From contig CAJXOQ010000021.1 in NCBI GenBank assembly GCA_913057975.1, positions 1 to 32,941 on the forward strand: a stretch of 32,941 nt of DNA, read 5' to 3'. Position numbers and translations under genes: made by a program. Positions 18,577 to 27,159 of this stretch are shown here, one piece after another. The DNA comes from an uncultured Marinobacter sp. GTDB lineage: Bacteria; Pseudomonadota; Gammaproteobacteria; Pseudomonadales; Oleiphilaceae. The notes under the pieces were generated by a model. The model worked only from the letters and a program-made list of their open reading frames with translations, was not told where the DNA came from and searched no databases. Positions within the stretch are counted from its first letter, which is position 1. Each line of letters begins with the position of its first letter.

Positions 18577-19550
18577 TTCAGCAGTCCTATTTCGCGGGAC
18601 AGGTTCTCGATGTCCTGTACCTGTTGCTCGACAAAGCTGTCGAACTCATCTGCAGGCGGATGGAACGGAATGAGACCATTGGCCTTCATCACCTTTTTCC
18701 ACTCCTCACTGGCATACAGGGTATCGACGGTCTCGACCCAAAACGCCTTGGACTCACTGGACGCGCCCTTGGGCATGTAAAAGCCACGCCAGTTCGGGCC
18801 GACCGAATCAACGCCCTGCTCCCTGGCGGTCGGTATGTCGGCAAAATCTCCCGGCAGCCGCTCATCGGCAAGAACGGCCAGCACACGCAGGTCTCCCGAT
18901 GACAGGAAACCGGTCACTTCGGAGATATCACCAGTGAAGGCATCGACCTGACCACCGACCACCTGGGTCATGGCCTCACCACCGTTATTGTAGGAAAGGT
19001 ACGGAATGGCGGGCAGTCGATCGGCGCCGGCGGCCTTCGCGGTGATCAGCACCTTCAGATGATCCCAGCCACCCCGGGCACTGCCGCCCGCGAACTTGAC
19101 CGATTTCGGGTTCTGCTTGATGGCATCGAGCAGTTGATTCAGGTTCTCATACTGTGAGTCCTTGCCTACGGCAATGACGCCGTAATCCGCGCCCAGTGCG
19201 CCAATCCAGGTCACCATATCGGCATCCAGCCCAGGGAACTGTTTCTGGGCGAGACGGGTGGTGGTTGCCGTTGATGCGGCGACGATCAGCTTGTCATCTT
19301 CGGCACGTTTGCTGACCGTGTGAGCATAGGCAACACCGCCGCCAGCACCGGCCATATTGATGGTCTGCACGGTGCCATCAACCAGGCCAAGGTCCCTCAT
19401 CACATTACCGGCGCTGCGACAGGTAAAGTCCCAGCCGCCACCCGGGTCTGACGGGGCGATGCATTCCACTTTTCCGGAGGGTTGCCATGCGAGGGCCGAA
19501 AAACTGAGTGTGGCTATAGCCACGAATAAAAAACATTGTTTAGCAAGCAT
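18573..19550 (-). CDS. tctC: tripartite tricarboxylate transporter, binding protein TctC
   Basis: A 325-residue periplasmic solute receptor of the Bug/TctC family. A signal peptide with a hydrophobic core (about 5-20) ends near ALAW. The mature protein starts with the family pattern KVECIAPSDPGGGWDFTCR and carries NMAGAGGGVAYAHTV at about 65-79, positions that contact the carboxylate ligand in structures of relatives. AGAGGTT precedes the ATG. It is the first gene of tctCBA, the usual order. The C-terminal ADEFDSFVEQQ is standard. Confidence 0.94.
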   Translation of the reverse strand: MLAKQCFLFVAIATLSFSALAWQPSGKVECIAPSDPGGGWDFTCRSAGNVMRDLGLVDGTVQTINMAGAGGGVAYAHTVSKRAEDDKLIVAASTATTTRLAQKQFPGLDADMVTWIGALGADYGVIAVGKDSQYENLNQLLDAIKQNPKSVKFAGGSARGGWDHLKVLITAKAAGADRLPAIPYLSYNNGGEAMTQVVGGQVDAFTGDISEVTGFLSSGDLRVLAVLADERLPGDFADIPTAREQGVDSVGPNWRGFYMPKGASSESKAFWVETVDTLYASEEWKKVMKANGLIPFHPPADEFDSFVEQQVQDIENLSREIGLLK

Positions 19551-19920
19551 CTTATAACCTCTGATTTGTTGTTGTGTCCCTCGACGATGATCGCGTTCCG
19601 AGGTGGCATTTTACGTTGCCACTAATGGCGATAAAGGAGGACTCAACTGGCAGTGTAAGTAAATAAATAGCTTTCCCGAAGTTTGTGGGCGTAAAGCTTT
19701 TTTACACCTTAAAACACGTTCTGATCATAATGTTCACATAAAATTCTTACTGCCTGGGAATATTTCCCTGATCGTGGTTTTTATGACCAAAAAGCTCTAA
19801 ATAGAAAAAAAGAACCTTATCTTTTAAAGATTAATTGAATATGAAGTTATGCGTTAGTCTGACAGCGTTGTCGCGACAGCAACTGATACTCTGAATAATT
19901 ACAAAAGAGGCTTTACGACT
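19551..19920. other. Divergent intergenic region between tctC and the porin gene
   Basis: This 370-base AT-rich stretch must hold the promoters of tctCBA (minus) and the porin (plus). It contains an inverted repeat GTGGCA-N8-TGCCAC at 19603-19622, 53 bases before tctC, and a 10-bp palindrome TGTCGCGACA at 19869-19878, 42 bases before the porin. AAGAGG near 19904-19910 is the porin ribosome site. I could not assign a convincing -35/-10 pair or an exactly spaced sigma-54 site. Confidence 0.5.
19603..19622. promoter_or_regulatory. Inverted repeat upstream of tctC
   Basis: GTGGCA and TGCCAC, perfectly complementary 6-base arms, are separated by 8 bases. The position, about 53-72 bases before the tctC ATG, suits an operator or activator site. 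No binding protein can be named. CitB-type or LysR-type regulators are candidates. Confidence 0.35.
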
Positions 19921-21183
19921 ATGAAAACAACTACCACCGGAGCTGCATTCACTCTTTTCGCTGCATTAACCAGTACTACTGTACTTGCAGCTCCTGATGA
20001 GCAAAAATTAGAAAAACAAATGTATGACCTTAAACAAGAACTCGACGACCTGAAAAAATCAAAAATTTTTGATCTCGAGTTTGGCGGGCGAATCCAGGCA
20101 GATTTCAACTACTTTCAAGGCGCTTACAATGCCGACAGGGCTGGTGATCCAGGCAGTGATTTTTTTCCTCGTCGCATTCGTACTTATGTAGAGAGCGTGC
20201 ACGGTGACTGGGACCACAAAATACTACTCGACTTCGCTGATGGTGGTGGCGAGATTGTTCTGGCGCGAGTGCGTTACAAAGGTTTTGGCAATGGCCTGAA
20301 AGTACAGGCTGGTAAGCTTTGGGAAGAAATTTCACTAAACGGACGAACCAGCAGCAAACATATTGCTACTATATCACGTAGTTCGTTGGCAAATACCATG
20401 GCGCCATATTTTTCATGGGGCGCATCAGCCAACCAATACCTCGAAGACTCAGGCATTCGTTATGCGGTTGGAGTTTATAGAAACGAAGCTTTCGGTGCCG
20501 TTGGCCAGAATGTCGATGCCAATGGCGTTGACAATGGCGTTTTGGCGCTCGCATTAACAGGCCGACTCACTTGGCAAAAAGATTTGCAAGACGGCGTTTT
20601 GCACCTCGGTGGCTGGTATTCAAACCGTGATATGGGAGGCCGGAATTTAGGAGCACGCTTCGCACGTGGAGAAGTACGTAACACCAACACCCGTTTGGTG
20701 GACTATGTCGCAGGGGGAAGCCCGGTAGCGCTGAACAGCCTGCAACAGGCCGGCTTAGAGGCTGCATATCAGTTTAGAGGACTGACCGTAGAGGCAGAGT
20801 ATGCAGCCCGTGAATTAAACGCCGTAAACCAAGCCTCACCGCTGGATGGGGAAGTTTTCGATGGCTATACCCTGACCGCCAGTTATTTCCCGACAGGCCT
20901 TCAACGAGCGTATTCTAAAGGCTCTGCCGTATTCAAACAACCCGAAGGCGTTAGAGATGCATGGGAACTGGTTGCTCGTTTAAGTAATATGGATGCGACA
21001 TCTGATACGCAGGGTACCGAAACAACAAGCTATACCCTGGGAACTAACTACTATTACTCATCAAAGGTGAAATTTATGGCAAATGCCATTTATTCGGAGG
21101 TGAGTGGCCCAGGTGCAGCATCCTTGGTAGGCAATGAAGACAACGGTCTTGGTTTTACAGGACGTATCCAATACTTATTCTAA
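19921..21183 (+). CDS. outer-membrane porin, Porin_O_P (OprP/OprO-like) family
   Basis: A 420-residue outer-membrane protein. The signal peptide (1-24) ends at VLAA, followed by a short coiled-coil (about 27-46, EQKLEKQMYDLKQELDDLKK). A beta-barrel follows, beginning FGGRIQADFNYF and ending in the aromatic GFTGRIQYLF needed for barrel assembly. This is the layout of OprP-type trimeric porins. OprP itself is phosphate-selective, but the family is broader. Next to a tricarboxylate transporter and a CitA-like sensor, uptake of organic acids across the outer membrane is a reasonable guess. The gene is visibly more AT-rich than its neighbours, with codons such as AAA, TTA and GAA. Confidence 0.88.
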   Translation: MKTTTTGAAFTLFAALTSTTVLAAPDEQKLEKQMYDLKQELDDLKKSKIFDLEFGGRIQADFNYFQGAYNADRAGDPGSDFFPRRIRTYVESVHGDWDHKILLDFADGGGEIVLARVRYKGFGNGLKVQAGKLWEEISLNGRTSSKHIATISRSSLANTMAPYFSWGASANQYLEDSGIRYAVGVYRNEAFGAVGQNVDANGVDNGVLALALTGRLTWQKDLQDGVLHLGGWYSNRDMGGRNLGARFARGEVRNTNTRLVDYVAGGSPVALNSLQQAGLEAAYQFRGLTVEAEYAARELNAVNQASPLDGEVFDGYTLTASYFPTGLQRAYSKGSAVFKQPEGVRDAWELVARLSNMDATSDTQGTETTSYTLGTNYYYSSKVKFMANAIYSEVSGPGAASLVGNEDNGLGFTGRIQYLF

Positions 21184-21566
21184 GGAAGCCATCAGTAGCT
21201 ACCATCGGCCTGCGACAAAACGGGCATCCTCAGTTGCATGAGGTTCACAGCAGCCTGCCGGACTCAAGTGGTTGTTTCCGGCAATATAGAAGTTGAGTGG
21301 AATTCCCCGGACTTTGAGGCCCATAGTCAATGTATGCAGCCACAAATCCGGGGAATCTGCGCCGATTTTCAGTGAAGCTATTGATTGGCCGAACAGGCGG
21401 CTCTCCTGTGAACCAGCATGCTTACCACTACCCCGCTTGAACCCGCCAATTCGAGCAAATCATCGTAACAGGACGTTATGGTCATTAAATTTACGGGTAA
21501 TCGCACGATGAGTGTTTTAACCTTGTCGTATTTTATAATGATAACAAACCGCGCTTAAGTGATATT
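21184..21566. other. Intergenic region before the CitA-like kinase
   Basis: These 383 bases contain no recognisable gene. A perfect 10-bp inverted repeat (ATTCCCCGGA, 21302-21311; TCCGGGGAAT, 21347-21356) encloses a 35-base loop. A consensus -10 hexamer TATAAT lies at 21534-21539, but the -35 position is poor. The lower GC content continues from the porin gene. The region could hold a decayed element, but I found no transposase similarity. Confidence 0.45.
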
Positions 21567-23189
21567 GTGTTCCGAAAATTTAAACTGAAAACCCGAATGA
21601 TCCTCACGCTCGGATTCGTCAGCGCAGCGCAGACGATCCTCATAGGCGTGTTCGCCGGCTATTACCTCAGCGACTCCCTGTTTGATGAAATCGGACAACG
21701 GGCTCTCATGGTGTCGAAGACCGTCGCGGCAGCCCCCTCGGTGATCGAGGGTGTACGCGAGCGTGATATTGAAGGGCTGAACCGGCTGGCAAATCGACTG
21801 ACCCGCACCAACGAAGCTTTGTTCATCGTCATTGGTGACCACCAGGGCATACGCCTGGCACACCCCTCCCCTGATCGCATTGGCCACTCCATGGCCGACG
21901 ATGACGGTGACCTGGGCCGGCGTGCCCTGGTTGATGGCAAGGCCTATGTGGCAAGGGCCACGGGCAGCCTCGGCGAATCCATGCGTGGCAAGGCCCCGGT
22001 GATCGAGCCAGAAACTGGCGAGATCATCGGCATTGTCTCCGTGGGATACGGAGTTGACCAGGTGGATGCCACCATCAAACGCTACAGCTTCGTACTGTAT
22101 ACCGTGGTTGGCCTTACCCTGCTGGTCAGCATACTCATCGCGATGGTGATCGCCGGGCGCTTCAAGCGCGCCATTTTCGGCCTGGAACCTGAAGAAATCG
22201 CACGCCTATTCCAGGAGCGGGACGCCACCTTGCAGTCCGTTCGGGAGGGCATCATCGCCATCAACCGCGACGGTGTGATCACGACCTTCAACCGCACCGC
22301 CCTGGAAACCCTGGGTATCGACCCCGACACGCCGCTGTCAGGCCGTCCCATTCTCGATGTTCTGCCCGAAAGCGACCTGCTGTCGGTACTAGAATCCGGC
22401 ACGCCGGACTTCGACCGCGAGGTCTGGCTGAGAAACCGACAGATGATCGTCAACCGGTTACCTGTTCGCCAGGGCGCGGAGATTACCGGTGTTGTGGCCA
22501 GTTTCAGGCTGAAGGACGAGGTGGATCAGGTCAGCCGGCAACTGACTCGCATACAACAATACGCAGATACCTTGCGAAGCCAGACTCACGAATACTCGAA
22601 TAAGCTCCACACCATCGCGGGCCTGATCCAGATTGAAGCCTATGACGACGCGTTGAATCTGATCGGCAGCGAAGTCAGCGACCATCAGGCACTGATTCAC
22701 CTGCTTCTGGAAGCCGTCCCCGATCCGGTTATCGCCGGTTGCCTTATGGGTAAGTACAATCGCGCCCGGGAGATGGGGCTGGGCTTACAGATCGATGCCG
22801 AAAGCCGCATGGTGGACATACCCGCCGACATGCCGCGGGATCAGTTGGTGAGTGTCCTCGGCAACCTCATCGACAACGCCCTCGAGGCCACCCTTCATCA
22901 GACGGGCGAAGGAGGACGGGTTCAGCTATCCATGACAGACTTGGGGCATGAACTGATCTTTGAGGTTGAAGACCAGGGGCCCGGTATCCCGGAAGAATCT
23001 CAACAGAAGATCTTCGAGAAAGGCGTAACCACCAAGGCGGGCGCTGAAGAACACGGTTATGGCCTGCACCTGGTGCGTCAGTTCCTGAATCGCTGGGGCG
23101 GCTCCATCACGGTGGAGAACCTACCGGGCGTGGGCTCGCGATTTACCCTTTACCTTCCGAAAACCAGTCAGGGGAGTGACAGTCATTGA
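21567..23189 (+). CDS. sensor histidine kinase, CitA/DcuS type
   Basis: A 540-residue membrane sensor. Helix 1 (about 12-33) and helix 2 (about 175-196) enclose a periplasmic PAS/PDC sensor domain, which in CitA and DcuS binds citrate or C4-dicarboxylates. A cytoplasmic PAS domain follows (about 215-320). The phosphorylated histidine is H341 in RSQTHEYSNKLHTIAGLIQ, the hallmark of this family. The ATPase domain has NLIDNALEA, EDQGPGIP and GYGLHLV. The start is GTG at 21567 with only a weak upstream site. An ATG at residue 11 is a less likely alternative. The regulator gene overlaps its end. Position beside the porin and tctCBA suggests it controls them. Confidence 0.92.
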   Translation: MFRKFKLKTRMILTLGFVSAAQTILIGVFAGYYLSDSLFDEIGQRALMVSKTVAAAPSVIEGVRERDIEGLNRLANRLTRTNEALFIVIGDHQGIRLAHPSPDRIGHSMADDDGDLGRRALVDGKAYVARATGSLGESMRGKAPVIEPETGEIIGIVSVGYGVDQVDATIKRYSFVLYTVVGLTLLVSILIAMVIAGRFKRAIFGLEPEEIARLFQERDATLQSVREGIIAINRDGVITTFNRTALETLGIDPDTPLSGRPILDVLPESDLLSVLESGTPDFDREVWLRNRQMIVNRLPVRQGAEITGVVASFRLKDEVDQVSRQLTRIQQYADTLRSQTHEYSNKLHTIAGLIQIEAYDDALNLIGSEVSDHQALIHLLLEAVPDPVIAGCLMGKYNRAREMGLGLQIDAESRMVDIPADMPRDQLVSVLGNLIDNALEATLHQTGEGGRVQLSMTDLGHELIFEVEDQGPGIPEESQQKIFEKGVTTKAGAEEHGYGLHLVRQFLNRWGGSITVENLPGVGSRFTLYLPKTSQGSDSH

Positions 23190-23866
23190 ATACCCTTCGG
23201 ATCCTGATTGTTGAGGACGACCGGCAGATCGCCGAAATCCAGCGCCGGTTTGTTGAGCGACTCCAGAATGTCGAGCTTTGCGGCATTGCCCACAGCCTGG
23301 GGGATGCCCGCGACCTTATCGACGTTATGGCCCCCCAACTGATCCTGCTGGACATCTACTTTCCCGACGGCAATGGGCTGGATCTGCTACGGGAACTCCG
23401 GGCACGTGATAGCAGCAGTGACGTTATTCTTATCACCGCCGCCAAGGAAGTGGAACCACTCAAGAGTGCCCTGCGCGGCGGCGTCTTCGACTACATTCTC
23501 AAGCCCCTGGTTTTTGAACGACTTGAGGAAGCTGTCAACCGTTACCGCGATCATTTACGACAACTGTCCGGCCTGGTGGAAATCGCCCAGAAAGAAGTCG
23601 ATGCCCTGCTGCCCAGAGGGTCAAACGAAGCCAGTCAGCCCGCGCCTACAGACAGACTGCCCAAAGGCATCGATAGCATCACGCTGGATAAAATTCGCGA
23701 GGTGGTTTCATCCGGCCATTGGAGTGCCGAGGAAGTCGGCCAGGCCATGGGCGCGTCACGAACGACAGCGCGACGCTACCTTGAATTCCTCGTTGGCCGG
23801 GGGGAGTTAACCGCGGAAGTTACCTACGGCAGCGTCGGCCGACCGGAACGGCGGTATCGCGTCTGA
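23186..23866 (+). CDS. response regulator, CitB/DcuR type
   Basis: A 226-residue cytoplasmic response regulator. The receiver domain has acidic residues E10, D11 and D12, the phospho-acceptor D56 in LILLDIYFPDGNG, and the conserved lysine in YILKPL. A linker leads to a C-terminal DNA-binding domain (about 165-226) with the helix-turn-helix WSAEEVGQAMGASRTTARRYLEFL, as in CitB, DpiA and DcuR. It starts with TTG overlapping the kinase stop (TTGA, 4 bases). GGGGAG at 23171-23176 is its ribosome site. It is the partner of the preceding kinase. Confidence 0.92.
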   Translation: MNTLRILIVEDDRQIAEIQRRFVERLQNVELCGIAHSLGDARDLIDVMAPQLILLDIYFPDGNGLDLLRELRARDSSSDVILITAAKEVEPLKSALRGGVFDYILKPLVFERLEEAVNRYRDHLRQLSGLVEIAQKEVDALLPRGSNEASQPAPTDRLPKGIDSITLDKIREVVSSGHWSAEEVGQAMGASRTTARRYLEFLVGRGELTAEVTYGSVGRPERRYRV

Positions 23867-23882
23867 ACCCCTGCCTTTAGGG

Positions 23883-25235
23883 TCAATCCCGGAACTGCGA
23901 CTTGTCCAGCCCGTACTTCTTCATCTTGTCGTACAGCGTCTTGCGGGCAATGCCTAGCTGGACCATGGTGTCCTTAATGCTGCCATGACAGGTATTGAGC
24001 GCACTGACGACGGCTGAACGTTCAAAGTCGTCCATCATCTCGGACAGAGTCTGGCGCCCGGACACATTGGCGGTGACGGAGGAATCGTTTTCGTCCAACG
24101 CCGCTGGTCCCAGCAGAACGTAGCGCTCGGCCAGGTTCCTTAACTCCCGGACATTCCCCGGCCAGCTATGCTGCATCAGGCGCGCGGCCTGGCTGGCATC
24201 CAGGGGGATGCTTTCGCGGTCGTAGCGGGCTGCCGCAATCAGCACAAAATGGTGAAACAACACGGGAATATCGTCCTTGCGTTCACGCAGTGGCGGAATA
24301 TCCAGCTTCACCACGTTCAGCCGGTAGTACAGGTCAGCACGGAACTCGCCCTGGTCACTGAGCTGCTTCAGGTCGGCCTTGGTGGCGGCGATAATGCGGA
24401 CATCCACGTTCTGCACCTGATTGCTGCCCAGGCGCTCCACACGCTGTTCTTCGAGCACCCTCAACAGCTTGACCTGCAGGGCCATGGGCATGCTTTCCAA
24501 TTCATCCAGGAAAAGGGTGCCCTTGTGCGCGTACTCGATTTTTCCGATGCGGCGTTTGTCCGCGCCGGTAAAGGCACCCGCTTCGTGGCCGAAAAGCTCA
24601 CTCTCGATCAGGTTCTCGGGCACGGCGCCGCAATTGATGGCAACGAAGTTGTGGGCGCTTCGGGGACTGTTCTCGTGGATATAACGGGCCAAGGCATCCT
24701 TCCCCGAACCGGTCTCACCGTGCAACAGGATATTGGCGGAGATATCCAGCACCGGGTCGATGGTCGCCATCACCTTCTGCATACCGGCTGAATCCCCCAG
24801 GATTCGAGGACCAGGTCGGGCCAGATGCTTCAGCTGGGCCTTCAGCCGCCGGTTTTCCAGTGCCAGGTGGCGCTTTTCCAGTGCGTGGCGAAGTAGCTCC
24901 AGGAGCTCATCGTGATCAAAGGGCTTTTCGATGAAATCATAGGCACCCTGCTGCATGGCGGTAACGGCCGTGCTGATGTCGCCCTGCCCGGTCAGGATGA
25001 TCACCGGGATGGTTTCATCCATGGCGCGAATCCTGTCGAGCATTTCCAGGCCATCCATTCCCGGCATGTTGTAGTCACATAACACCACACCCCCATAGTC
25101 CTGCGTGATGTTCTCAAGGCCGGACCGTGCATCATCAAAACACGCAACGGAAAGATCTTCCAGGGTAAGGGTTTGCGCGATGGCCTGGCGAATATGCGGG
25201 TCATCGTCCACAAAAATTACCGACGCATCTGTCAT
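23883..25235 (-). CDS. dctD: sigma-54-dependent response regulator, DctD type
   Basis: A 450-residue enhancer-binding protein. The receiver domain (1-120) has D10-D12, phospho-acceptor D54 and K104. The AAA+ domain has Walker A GETGSGKD at 173-180, the sigma-54 contact loop GAFTGA at 220-225, and Walker B GTLFLDE at about 239-245. A Fis-type helix-turn-helix (HGSIKDTMVQLGIARKTLYDKMKKYG) closes the protein. It would use ATP to open sigma-54 promoters. Its ATG overlaps the kinase gene by 4 bases. A sigma-54 promoter lies upstream of the nearby TAXI gene. DctD is the best-known analogue, but the true signal need not be a C4-dicarboxylate. Confidence 0.94.
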   Translation of the reverse strand: MTDASVIFVDDDPHIRQAIAQTLTLEDLSVACFDDARSGLENITQDYGGVVLCDYNMPGMDGLEMLDRIRAMDETIPVIILTGQGDISTAVTAMQQGAYDFIEKPFDHDELLELLRHALEKRHLALENRRLKAQLKHLARPGPRILGDSAGMQKVMATIDPVLDISANILLHGETGSGKDALARYIHENSPRSAHNFVAINCGAVPENLIESELFGHEAGAFTGADKRRIGKIEYAHKGTLFLDELESMPMALQVKLLRVLEEQRVERLGSNQVQNVDVRIIAATKADLKQLSDQGEFRADLYYRLNVVKLDIPPLRERKDDIPVLFHHFVLIAAARYDRESIPLDASQAARLMQHSWPGNVRELRNLAERYVLLGPAALDENDSSVTANVSGRQTLSEMMDDFERSAVVSALNTCHGSIKDTMVQLGIARKTLYDKMKKYGLDKSQFRD

Positions 25236-27046
25236 TCGGTGGCCTCCCGCTTTCTGAGTGTTAATACGAACTCCGCGCCCGGTCCGTCGCTCCGGTTACG
25301 CCCCGTCAGGCTCCCGCCCAGCGCGTCCACGATCTGCCGGGATATCGAAAGGCCCAGACCCAGACCCTGCTTCACCGATTTGGTGGTAAAGAAAGGCTCG
25401 AAAATCCGCTCCGTACTGCCCGGCAGGCCGGAACCGTTATCCCGCACAAGGCAATACCAATGCCCGTCATCTTCTTCCACATCAATGGTGATCTCCGGCC
25501 GCTCGCTGCTTTCGACGGCCTGAATGGCGTTCGCCACCAGATTCACCATGACCTGTTCGATCCGGATCACGTCTCCGTGGCACTGCACCGGTTGTTCCGG
25601 GCGGTGCCATTGAATGGAGATATCGGATCGGCTCTCCTGCGCCGCCATTATCTTTAGAGCACCGTCGACCGATTGCCGCAAATCAACCAGTGCCGGTGGC
25701 CCTTCCGATTTACGAGCAAACACCTTGAACTGACGGGTAAGCTCCGCCATTTTGTCACACAGGGTGATGATCTCTGAAAGATTGGCATCCACCATCTCCG
25801 TCGCGCCCTTCTCAAGGAACCGACGGCTGTTGCGGGCATAGGTCTGAATTGCCGTGAGCGGCTGGTTAATTTCATGGTTCAGGCCTGCAGACATCTGGCC
25901 AAGCACGGCAAGCTTGGCTGCCTGGATCAACTCATGCTGGGTTTCCCGGAGCTCATCGCGGGTTTTCTCCCGCTCGCGGATTTCATCCAGAAGTTGCTGG
26001 TTGGAACGCTCAAGCTCCGCCGTTCTGCTGGCGACACTGCGCTCAAGCTGCTCTCCCCTGTGTGCCAGTTCAGCCTCCCGCCGATAGCGTTCCCGCAAAT
26101 ACAGCGAGGCGAGCAAGCCGACCACGAAGATCGCCACGCCCACCGCCGCAAACCCGAGCCGACTCCACAGCACGGTGCGGGTACTGACCATCACTTGAAG
26201 CGTCCAGTCCAGACGTGGCAGGGGTGTAAGCACCCTGAGGTATTCGCGGCTTTCTCCATCGTTGTGGATACGCATAGTTCCTGCCCTGTCGGAAAGCCCC
26301 CAGGGCGATCCCAGGCTGTCGAAGTCAATCGGCGAAAGCTCACGGTCAGGGTAACGCTGGCGAGACTGCTTACTGGGAGCACCGGCGTTGTCACCGGTAA
26401 AGTTCCGGTACAGCCACTCGCTCTTGCTGGACAAAAAACTGATACCAGCGTCGTCCAGCACGACCATTTCCGAATCCCTCAATGAGGCGGGGCGACGCCA
26501 CTGTGATTCCAGTTCATGCACCAGCACTTTCATGGCGATAACACCCAGAATCTCGCCGCTGTCATCACGGACCGGATGGGAGAAATACAGCCCGCGGACA
26601 TCGGAGGTGGTTCCCAGGGCAAAATAGATGGCGGAATCCCCGCTCGCCATGGCGTCCTGAAAATAGGGCCTGAAATCAAAGTTGCGGCCCACAAAGCTGT
26701 CCCTGCGCAGATAGTTGTTGGCCGCAATGGTGGTGCCGGAGGCATCCATAAGATAGACATCCGAACTGCCGACGATGGTCGCCATTCGCTGCATCTGGTC
26801 GTTGGCCCGCAGAAGTGTAGCTGGGTCACCCGGTGATGCCAGGGCTTCTGCCAACAACGGATGCTCGGCCATCAACTCGGGGATGGGCATATACCGGTTA
26901 AGCTCATTGGCCACAAGCTGGCGATAGCGAAACGACTCTTCCACGCTCTCCTGTTCAACCTGCCGGTAGCCATACCAGCCACCCAACATCCATGAGAAGG
27001 CCAGAGTCACCAGAAAAACAAGAAACGCGATAATCCGGTAGGACAT
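25232..27046 (-). CDS. dctB: sensor histidine kinase, DctB type
   Basis: A 604-residue membrane kinase. Helix 1 (about 5-25) and helix 2 (about 298-317) flank a large periplasmic double-Cache sensor domain with SDVYLMDASGTTIAANNY and SHPVRDDSGEILGVIAMKV, as in DctB. A coiled coil (about 320-375) leads to the dimerisation helix with H391 in AGLNHEINQPLTAI. The ATPase domain has NLVANAIQA, DNGSGLP and GLGLGLSISRQI. GGAG precedes the ATG. It is translationally coupled to the DctD-like regulator and lies directly downstream of the TRAP permease on the same strand, so it most likely senses that transporter's substrate. Confidence 0.94.
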   Translation of the reverse strand: MSYRIIAFLVFLVTLAFSWMLGGWYGYRQVEQESVEESFRYRQLVANELNRYMPIPELMAEHPLLAEALASPGDPATLLRANDQMQRMATIVGSSDVYLMDASGTTIAANNYLRRDSFVGRNFDFRPYFQDAMASGDSAIYFALGTTSDVRGLYFSHPVRDDSGEILGVIAMKVLVHELESQWRRPASLRDSEMVVLDDAGISFLSSKSEWLYRNFTGDNAGAPSKQSRQRYPDRELSPIDFDSLGSPWGLSDRAGTMRIHNDGESREYLRVLTPLPRLDWTLQVMVSTRTVLWSRLGFAAVGVAIFVVGLLASLYLRERYRREAELAHRGEQLERSVASRTAELERSNQQLLDEIREREKTRDELRETQHELIQAAKLAVLGQMSAGLNHEINQPLTAIQTYARNSRRFLEKGATEMVDANLSEIITLCDKMAELTRQFKVFARKSEGPPALVDLRQSVDGALKIMAAQESRSDISIQWHRPEQPVQCHGDVIRIEQVMVNLVANAIQAVESSERPEITIDVEEDDGHWYCLVRDNGSGLPGSTERIFEPFFTTKSVKQGLGLGLSISRQIVDALGGSLTGRNRSDGPGAEFVLTLRKREATE

Positions 27047-27096
27047 ACACTCCGGTTCCTGAAAAACCGTTGAAAGCCGCTAGAGTATAGCCCTGT

Positions 27097-27140
27097 CCGG
27101 GCCAGGGCAATCGAGTTTCAACTCGGCCGCCCTGGCCCGG
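27097..27140 (-). terminator. Compound hairpin after the TRAP permease gene
   Basis: Two perfect 12-bp arms (27097-27108 and 27129-27140, CCGGGCCAGGGC and its complement) enclose a smaller hairpin CGAGTT-TC-AACTCG. It lies 20 bases past the permease stop and 50 bases before the dctB start. No T run follows on either strand, so it may be an RNA-stabilising or attenuating structure rather than a true terminator. Confidence 0.45.
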
Positions 27141-27159
27141 GCACTCCAGCCGCTGCCGT

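Noticed and set aside
19601..19620. Sigma-54 promoter resembling TGGCA...TTGCC before tctC or the porin
   Set aside because: The GG to GC spacing is 11 rather than 10 on both strands. The symmetry is better explained as an inverted repeat.
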